A stretch of DNA of 64,000 nucleotides from Lacticaseibacillus parakribbianus. GTDB lineage: Bacteria; Bacillota; Bacilli; Lactobacillales; Lactobacillaceae. Where the stretch lies: contig NZ_JANQBA010000003.1 of NCBI RefSeq assembly GCF_025490915.1, forward strand, positions 32,524-96,523, in the 5' to 3' direction. The notes beneath the pieces were generated by a model. It saw nothing but the letters and a program-made list of their open reading frames with translations, made no database searches and had not been told where the DNA came from. Position 1 is the first letter of the stretch. Each line of letters starts with the position of its first letter. Made by a program: the position numbers and the translations under genes. This document shows positions 58,414 through 64,000 of the stretch, piece by piece.

Positions 58414-58725
58414 GGCCAGGTGGCCCGGGCGAAGCGGCGGGACAGCGGCCACCGCAGTGAAAGGAGCAGCCGCTCGCAAGACTCGCGGGTTGGGCGAGGC
58501 TCGCGCGTGGCTGCTCCCGGCAAAATTCGAGACAGGCACGGGGCCGTAGGCAACGGCCTGTCTCGAATTTTAGGTTGGAGCCCAAGCGGGTGGAATGAGG
58601 CGGGTTTAGCCGGTCGGCCAGCTCAAGCTGGACGCACCGGCGTTGCCGATTGAAACCCGTTTGGGCGGAAACCGGCCGCACGGCGGTGGCCGCTGTCCCG
58701 AAGCGCAGCCCGGGCCCACCTGGCC
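58414..58725 (-). repeat. Family B structured repeat (B4) carrying a family A insertion
   Basis: Outer stems GGCCAGGTGG/CCACCTGGCC and GGGACAGCGGCCACCGC with its exact complement. Inner stems ATTCGAGACAGG/CCTGTCTCGAAT and GGAGCAGCC/GGCTGCTCC have new sequences but are paired. A family A unit (58588-58662) interrupts the block GGTTGGAGCCCAA-C-GGGCGGAAACC that is continuous in B2 and B3. Confidence 0.7.
58588..58662 (+). repeat. Short family A repeat (A8) inside B4
   Basis: 75 bp: GGGTGGAATGAGGCGGG, TTTAGCCGGT with ACCGGCGTTG, a small CCAGCT/AGCTGG centre, and the end GAAACCCGTTT. Its borders can be read exactly because the surrounding B sequence is known from other copies. Confidence 0.7.
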
Positions 58726-58744
58726 GCGGCCGCGATGGAAAACG

Positions 58745-59548
58745 TTAGTCGTCCGATCCCGCCTTGAGGACGGTCTTGTTGATCGCGTTGACCTTCTTGA
58801 CCGTGACGTTCTTGGAACCGGAGCTTTCGACGCCGACGAACCAGGCCGGGACGTAGACGGTCGCGCCCTTGGCGTCCAGCAGGTAGGTGTAGGCGAGCTT
58901 GGTCCACCGCACCGTGGCGCTGTTGGCGATTTCGTTGCCGCGGTACAGCGTGATCACGGCGTCTTGGGCGGAGCACAGCGCCATGTTGCTGCGCAGCGCG
59001 GTGAGGTGGCGCAGCTTGGTCTGCGTGTAGCCGGTCAGCTGGCCATCGGCGACGGTCAACGTCAGCCGGGCCAGCGCGTCGTAGATGACGTGACCACCGA
59101 CTTTTTGGGCGAACACGAAGCGGTCCTTGGTCGACAACCCCGGCGCGTAGACGTACTGGTCGCCGGCGACCACGTGCCGCGGGTTTTGCACCCACTTCTT
59201 GAGGACGTCAACGGCCTTGTCGCCCTTGGCATCAACCGGCGTGTCGAGGGTGCTGACCAGCGTCTCGCCGTTTTTCTTGGTGAACCGCGCGTATTGGCCC
59301 TCGAGCTTGCTATCCGACCAGGTGCCGGACTCGGCGTTCAGGCTCGACAGGTAGCCCCCGGTCGGCGTCTTCGTGGCGAGCTTGGGCAGCTTGATCTGGT
59401 CGCGGCGAATGTCGGCGATGATTTCGCTGGTGCCGGAGCTGGCCGTCGCGAGGTCGACCTGCTGGCTTTGAAAGAAGCTCATCCCCAGGAAAATGTTCAG
59501 CCCGATGAAGACAATCAGAAAAATCATTTCGATGCGGCGAAAATCCAT
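58745..59548 (-). CDS. yycI: WalI/YycI, regulator of the WalK sensor kinase
   Basis: 267 residues: short cytoplasmic start MDFRRIEM, one membrane helix (IFLIVFIGLNIFLGMSFF) and an extracytoplasmic YycH/YycI-type domain. With YycH it binds WalK at the membrane and tunes its activity. It starts 12 bp after the yycH stop. Confidence 0.9.
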   Translation of the reverse strand: MDFRRIEMIFLIVFIGLNIFLGMSFFQSQQVDLATASSGTSEIIADIRRDQIKLPKLATKTPTGGYLSSLNAESGTWSDSKLEGQYARFTKKNGETLVSTLDTPVDAKGDKAVDVLKKWVQNPRHVVAGDQYVYAPGLSTKDRFVFAQKVGGHVIYDALARLTLTVADGQLTGYTQTKLRHLTALRSNMALCSAQDAVITLYRGNEIANSATVRWTKLAYTYLLDAKGATVYVPAWFVGVESSGSKNVTVKKVNAINKTVLKAGSDD

Positions 59549-59560
59549 GATTGACCTCCT

Positions 59561-60925
59561 TTACTGACCGGCTGTCAGCGGATTGCGCGGCGTGTTCGTG
59601 GTGTAGGCCTCATCCGTCGGCATCACCCACTGCGAGTAGCGCTTGTAGACGCCGTGAATCTTGACGTAGTAGGTCGGTTCGAGCTCGACGACCTGGCTGG
59701 CGGTGTCTTCGGGCTTCCAGTAGTAGCCCAGCGTGATGTCTTCAAGCCCCTTGACGTCGTAGCCGGCGCCTTTGAGCTGGGCGAACACGGTGCTGGTCCC
59801 CGGCAGCGTCACCGCCTTTTGCTTGGTGGGAATCGCGACGATCAGGTTGTACATCGAGAAGTTCATCTGCAGCTGCTGGCGCGTGTTGGCGACGGTCACC
59901 TCGCCGTACCGGTCGGTGTTGAAAATCGGCAGGCCCTGGGCGTAGGGCCGGAAGGTGACGCTTTGGCTGCTCTTGTCGTACTCGAAGTACTTGATGGTCG
60001 AAAGCCCCTGCAAGGAGAGCTTGCCCAAGGCCGCGTAGCCCTTGGACAGCGCGGTGGTCAGGTCGGTCTGGCTGGTGCGGTTGCCGGTGTCGTCGAACTG
60101 CATCGCCTCGGTTTCGTTGTTCAACGTCAGCCGCTGGTTGGTGCCCAGCTTATAAACCGTCTCGTTGCTAATCTCCTGGGCATCCACGGCGCTGGACTGG
60201 GAGCTTGGCATCAACAGCGAGACGAAGTGGTTGGCGCTTTGCTGATCCAGCAGGAAGGTGTACGGCGTGATTTTGATCGGCTTGGTGAACTGGGCCACCT
60301 GCCGGCTGCCCAGCCGCCCCTCGGTGATGGGAAAACCGGTGGCCGCCGCCTTTTTGACCACCTTCACCACGCGGGTCAGGTTGGCGGCAGTCAGCTTGCC
60401 GACCGCCACGCTGCGCGTCGTGTCGTTCACGAAGCGCAGCGTGTTGGAGGCGCCGGACAGGTCGATGACCAGCCGGTCGAAGGTGAAGTTCGCGTTCTTG
60501 ACGCTTGCGCCGGCGGAGAAGAAGTAGTTGTCGAACTGCCGGTAGCTCATCGGGGCGGCGTACAGCAGCTGCAGGGTGTCGGCGGTATTGAGCAGCGTCG
60601 AATAATCGGCGCTACTCAGCTTGACCGGCGCCTTGACCTTGCCCAGCCGCCAGGACCGCACCGCCGCATGCAAGGTGTCGGTGACCCCGACGCCCGGGGT
60701 GAACAGCAGCGTCTTTTGGGTTTTGGTCTGATAATACGCGGTGTTCGGGGCAAAAACGCGCCGGGCCTGCTTGGCCACGTTCGGGTCCTTTTGCGCCTTG
60801 ACCGCCACGGTCGCGTCGTCTCGGCCCAACCGCGAGGGGTTTTGCCAGATCAAAAACGTGAACACGAGGCTCAAGGCGACCATGGCGATCAGGCTGACGC
60901 GCAGTATCCAGCCGCTAAGCTTCAT
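59561..60925 (-). CDS. yycH: WalH/YycH, regulator of the WalK sensor kinase
   Basis: 454 residues with a single N-terminal membrane helix (WILRVSLIAMVALSLVFTFLIW) and a large extracytoplasmic domain. The start at 60925 has AGGAGG upstream and overlaps the end of walK by 11 bp, so the two are translationally coupled. A longer frame to 61024 lies inside walK and is rejected. Confidence 0.92.
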   Translation of the reverse strand: MKLSGWILRVSLIAMVALSLVFTFLIWQNPSRLGRDDATVAVKAQKDPNVAKQARRVFAPNTAYYQTKTQKTLLFTPGVGVTDTLHAAVRSWRLGKVKAPVKLSSADYSTLLNTADTLQLLYAAPMSYRQFDNYFFSAGASVKNANFTFDRLVIDLSGASNTLRFVNDTTRSVAVGKLTAANLTRVVKVVKKAAATGFPITEGRLGSRQVAQFTKPIKITPYTFLLDQQSANHFVSLLMPSSQSSAVDAQEISNETVYKLGTNQRLTLNNETEAMQFDDTGNRTSQTDLTTALSKGYAALGKLSLQGLSTIKYFEYDKSSQSVTFRPYAQGLPIFNTDRYGEVTVANTRQQLQMNFSMYNLIVAIPTKQKAVTLPGTSTVFAQLKGAGYDVKGLEDITLGYYWKPEDTASQVVELEPTYYVKIHGVYKRYSQWVMPTDEAYTTNTPRNPLTAGQ

Positions 60926-62819
60926 CCCAATCACCTCCTGTGTCTGCGATCGGCGAGTACGGCAGCGAAATGTAGAAGGTGCTGCCCTTGCCTTCCTGCG
61001 AGTCGACCCAGATGCGGCCACCAAGCGCCGCGACGACCTCCTTGGAGATCGCCAGACCCAGCCCGGTGCCGCCTTGCTTGCGCGACCGCGCCTTGTCGAC
61101 GCGGTAGAAGCGATCGAACACCTTGTTGATGTCCGAACGCGGAATGCCCAGGCCCTGGTCGGACACGGACAGGATCACGTGGTTGTGGGTCTCAAGCAGC
61201 CGGGCGGTGATCACGCCGCCGTCCGGGGAGTACTTGATCGCGTTGTTCATGATGTTGTCGATCACCTGCATGAACTTGTCTTGGTCGATTTCGACCCACA
61301 AGTCGCGCCGGGTAATCTCGCGGCGAATCACGTACTGCTTCTTGTTGGCCACCGGCAGCACGTGCTGGTTGTTGTCGGCGCTGGCGTGTTCGTTGTCCGT
61401 TTTGAGCATCATGTCGAAGCGGTCGAGAATGTAATTGAAGAACTCGTTGAGGTTGACGTACTCCAGCTCGATTTTGGACGTGCCGGAGTCCAGCCGCGAC
61501 AGGCTCAAGAGGTCGTTGATCATGCGGATCATGCGGTCCGTCTCCTCTTGGGTCACCTTCAAGAACTGCGGGGCGATCTCCGGGTCCTTCCAGGCGCCGT
61601 CGCTCAGCGCCTCGATGTAAGAGCGCATCGAGGTCAGCGGGGTGCGAAGCTCGTGGGAGACGTTCGAGACGAACTCGCGGCGTTCGCGGTCGCTTTTTTG
61701 CTGCTCGGTGACGTCGTGCAGCACCGCGACCAGCCCGGAAATGAAGCCCGTTTCGCGCTGAATCAGGCTGAAGTCGACGCGCAAAATCAGCTCGTGGTCC
61801 AGCTGCTGGGAGAAGTCCAACAGCAGCTCCTTTTGGTTCTCCAGCAGATCGCGCAGCGTGTAGTCCTGGGCGATGTTCAGGAGCTTGAGAATCGAGACGC
61901 CGATCACGTCCTCGTTCTTGGTCGCGAGAAAATCAAGCGCCGTCTCGTTGATGATGATCACGTTGCCGCGGCGGTCGGTCGCGATGACGCCGTCGGTCAT
62001 GTGAGCCAGCACCGAATCCAGGCGCCGCCGCTCGGCCTCGCTGGCCTCTTGGGCCTCCTCGACCCGGACGGACAGGTTGTTGACGGCGACGGCCAGCTGG
62101 CCCAGCTCGTCTTGCCCGTAGATGCGAACCTGCCCGGAGTAGTCGCCTCGGGCCATGCGAATCGCCTGCTTCTTCATCTCATCGATCGGCCGGGTGATTG
62201 CCCGGGAGATGACAATCGAGATGAAAATGCCCAGCAGCCCCGCCACCAGGCTGGCGATCAGGAAAATTTTGATGATTTTGTTGATGTTGGCGTACACCGA
62301 CTCCATCGGCGCCGTGATCGACACGGCCCCGACGATCGCGTTGCCGTCGCCGGTCGCGTTGGGGTTTTTGATCGGAATGATGCGGGTGTAGGTCGAGCCG
62401 GTGTTGTCGCCGTAGCCGTAGCCCTCGTAGGTCTGGCCGTTGTAGATCACCGACTTGATGTTGCTGGACGCCGATTTTTGGCCGACGCTGCTTTGGTCGT
62501 TCAGGTTGGACGTCGCGCGAACCGTCCCCTTGTCATCGACCACCACCACCGTCGCCGTGTTGGCCACGTCGGCCTGGCTGATGGTGGTCTTCATGTTGTC
62601 GTTGGCGCTTGAGACGTGGGTGCTCATCAGGTCCGTCGCGAGCTTCTCTTGCAGGTACGGGTCGATGTTGATCGAGGTCTTGAAGGTCTCGACGTTTTGC
62701 TGCTCAAGCGACCGCACGAAATACGCGCCAATGATCTCCACGGTTACCAGCAGTAACAGGATGAACACCAGCGCGATTTTGAAGTGAATGGATTGGAAAA
62801 AACGAATCTTCTTGTTCAT
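60915..62819 (-). CDS. walK: WalK, cell-wall stress sensor histidine kinase
   Basis: 634 residues: membrane helices at about 13-33 and 182-205 enclosing an extracytoplasmic PAS-like domain, then HAMP (about 205-257) and a cytoplasmic PAS (about 262-370). The HisKA box SHELRTPLTSM carries the phosphorylated His389. The HATPase domain has NAIKYSPDGG, DQGLGIP and GGTGLGL. Essential regulator of peptidoglycan turnover in Firmicutes. It starts 39 bp after walR. Confidence 0.97.
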   Translation of the reverse strand: MNKKIRFFQSIHFKIALVFILLLLVTVEIIGAYFVRSLEQQNVETFKTSINIDPYLQEKLATDLMSTHVSSANDNMKTTISQADVANTATVVVVDDKGTVRATSNLNDQSSVGQKSASSNIKSVIYNGQTYEGYGYGDNTGSTYTRIIPIKNPNATGDGNAIVGAVSITAPMESVYANINKIIKIFLIASLVAGLLGIFISIVISRAITRPIDEMKKQAIRMARGDYSGQVRIYGQDELGQLAVAVNNLSVRVEEAQEASEAERRRLDSVLAHMTDGVIATDRRGNVIIINETALDFLATKNEDVIGVSILKLLNIAQDYTLRDLLENQKELLLDFSQQLDHELILRVDFSLIQRETGFISGLVAVLHDVTEQQKSDRERREFVSNVSHELRTPLTSMRSYIEALSDGAWKDPEIAPQFLKVTQEETDRMIRMINDLLSLSRLDSGTSKIELEYVNLNEFFNYILDRFDMMLKTDNEHASADNNQHVLPVANKKQYVIRREITRRDLWVEIDQDKFMQVIDNIMNNAIKYSPDGGVITARLLETHNHVILSVSDQGLGIPRSDINKVFDRFYRVDKARSRKQGGTGLGLAISKEVVAALGGRIWVDSQEGKGSTFYISLPYSPIADTGGDWDEA

Positions 62820-62858
62820 CTTAGTCTCCGAAGCAGTGGGGCCGAAGCGGTGGTGTCA

Positions 62859-63572
62859 CTAGTCTTGCTCCGGGTTCTTCAGGTAATACCCCACCCCGCG
62901 GCGGGTGACCAGCCACTCGGGGTGCGACGGGTTGTCCTCGATTTTCTCGCGCAGCCGGCGAACGGTCACGTCGACGGTGCGAACATCGCCGAAGTAGTCG
63001 TAACCCCACACCGTCTGCAGCAGGTGTTCGCGGGTCATCACCTGGCCCAGGTGCCGGGCCAGGTAGTGCAGCAGCTCGAACTCGCGGTGGGTCAGCTCGA
63101 TTTTGTCGCCGCGCTTGGTCACCGTGTAGGAATCCGGATGAATCGTCAGGTCGCCGACGGTCAGCTCGCGCGTCTCGTCGTCGACCTCCGGCGCCGCCTG
63201 GGTGCCGGTGCCGCTGCGGCGCAGGTTGGCCTTGACCCGGGCCACCAGCTCGCGGTTGGAGAACGGCTTGGTGACGTAATCGTCGGCACCGAGCTCGAGA
63301 CCCAGCACCTTGTCGATCTCCGAGTCCTTGGCCGTCAGCATGATGATCGGCGTGTCGCGGTCCTTACGCACCTGCCGCGCCACCTCCAGCCCGTCGATTT
63401 TGGGCAACATCAAGTCCAGCAGAATCAGGTCGGGTTCCTCCGATTCCACCTTGGCCAGCGCCTCTTCACCGTCGTAAGCGGTGACGACGTCGTAGCCTTC
63501 TTTGTTGAGATTGAACTTGACGATGTCCGAAATTGGCTTTTCATCGTCAACCACAAGGATCTTTTTTGCCAT
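62859..63572 (-). CDS. walR: WalR, OmpR-family response regulator
   Basis: 237 residues: receiver domain with Asp9/Asp10, phosphoacceptor Asp53 ([11 protein letters not shown]) and Lys in LTAKDSE. A winged-helix domain of the OmpR/PhoB type ends in [28 protein letters not shown]. It controls autolysin and cell-wall genes. First gene of the wal operon; CGGAGG lies 9 bp before the ATG. Confidence 0.97.
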   Translation of the reverse strand: MAKKILVVDDEKPISDIVKFNLNKEGYDVVTAYDGEEALAKVESEEPDLILLDLMLPKIDGLEVARQVRKDRDTPIIMLTAKDSEIDKVLGLELGADDYVTKPFSNRELVARVKANLRRSGTGTQAAPEVDDETRELTVGDLTIHPDSYTVTKRGDKIELTHREFELLHYLARHLGQVMTREHLLQTVWGYDYFGDVRTVDVTVRRLREKIEDNPSHPEWLVTRRGVGYYLKNPEQD

Positions 63573-63602
63573 TGTCGGCCTCCGTTATCCATAGTTGCCT
63601 CT

Positions 63603-63631
63603 ATTATAACGGTTTCGGGCGTGGGGGGCAA
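63603..63631 (-). promoter_or_regulatory. Promoter of the walRK operon
   Basis: Minus strand: TTGCCC (63631-63626), 17-bp spacer, TATAAT (63608-63603), about 30 bp before the walR start. Confidence 0.65.
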
Positions 63632-63640
63632 AGTGGACAG

Positions 63641-64000
63641 AGCGTGACCCGGGGCGGGGTTAGCAAACCGGCTAGCCTAGCCGCGGCGTTTGGGGCCGCA
63701 CTTGCCCCGGACGTCGTGGCGTAGCTAGACGCGTTTGCGTTGCCTCGGGGAACGCGTTTAGGGCGTCGCCGAGCGAACTTAGCCAGCCGGCTAGCGTAAG
63801 GCTGGCGCTTGGGCCTGCCCTTGGCCCGAGTGACGGCCTTAGCTGGACGTGCTGGCGTTGCTCAGCAGAGCCCGTTTAGAGCGTGACCCGGGGCGGGGTT
63901 AGCAAACCGGCTAGCCTAGCCGCGGCGTTTGGGGCCGCACTTGCCCCGGACGTCGTGGCGTAGCTAGACGCGTTTGCGTTGCCTCGGGGAACGCGTTTAG
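63641..64000 (+). repeat. Three tandem family A repeats (A9-A11), running off the window
   Basis: Units at 63641-63760, 63761-63878 and 63880-64000. The first and third are identical over the visible ~120 bp; the middle one differs in most stem positions. Second-stem pairs GCAAAC/GTTTGC (outer units) and GCCAGC/GCTGGC (middle unit) show coordinated change. The array abuts the -35 box of walR. Confidence 0.8.

Noticed and set aside
60741..62612. 623-codon plus-strand frame
   Set aside because: Antisense to walK; the long length results from GC-rich third positions.

Overview
The window is chromosomal DNA from a high-GC member of the Lactobacillaceae (low-GC Firmicutes ancestry with GC-rich codon use). 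The evidence is the walR-walK-yycH-yycI-yycJ-htrA cluster in its lactobacillar order, a class 1A dihydroorotate dehydrogenase, paired lactose/cellobiose-type PTS subunits with GH1 6-phospho-beta-glucosidases, a perfect CIRCE operator, and strong AGGAGG-type ribosome binding sites. Almost every host gene reads on the minus strand. A species cannot be named from the sequence alone.

Layout. 1-470 is the end of glycerol kinase. 0.65-7.2 kb is a beta-glucoside module: two GH1 enzymes, PTS IIA and IIB (no IIC here) and a divergent GntR/UTRA regulator, embedded in GC-rich structured repeats. 7.3-15.0 kb is a tightly packed minus-strand operon behind a consensus promoter. It encodes five calcineurin/PPP-type metallophosphoesterases (one fused to a kinase-like domain with a broken P-loop), a dual-specificity-type phosphatase, a zinc-ribbon protein, an internally duplicated protein and an unknown protein. 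I do not recognise this as a described system and rank it as the strongest novelty candidate. 15.2-18.2 kb holds one further unknown gene and then an AT-rich two-gene island. 18.7-24.6 kb returns to host genes: P1B-type ATPase, AbrB-DUF998 fusion, pyrD and two Hsp20 chaperones, the second under CIRCE control.

24,635-53,661 is a complete-looking siphoviral prophage of about 29 kb. It is bounded by 17-bp att sites (one mismatch) that lie inside the CIRCE operator and -35 box of the hsp20 promoter. From the left it carries integrase, repressor, excisionase-like protein, a ~580-nt gene-free and highly structured segment (candidate large ornate ncRNA of the ROOL/GOLLD kind), lysis genes, tail and head genes, terminase, an HNH protein, SSB, antirepressor, two HNH-family genes and a putative replication protein. 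A 1.9-kb non-coding right end is full of hairpins.

Right of the prophage are a HesB/YneR-like gene, a cluster of DnaA boxes, htrA, a possible ncRNA, and the WalRK cell-envelope stress operon. That operon is interrupted between yycI and yycJ by about 780 bp of repeats.

Two families of intergenic repeats recur through the host DNA: family A, ~120 bp and often tandem, and family B, ~180-310 bp. In both, stem arms change together between copies while loops stay constant, which is evidence for selected secondary structure. One family A copy sits inside a family B copy.
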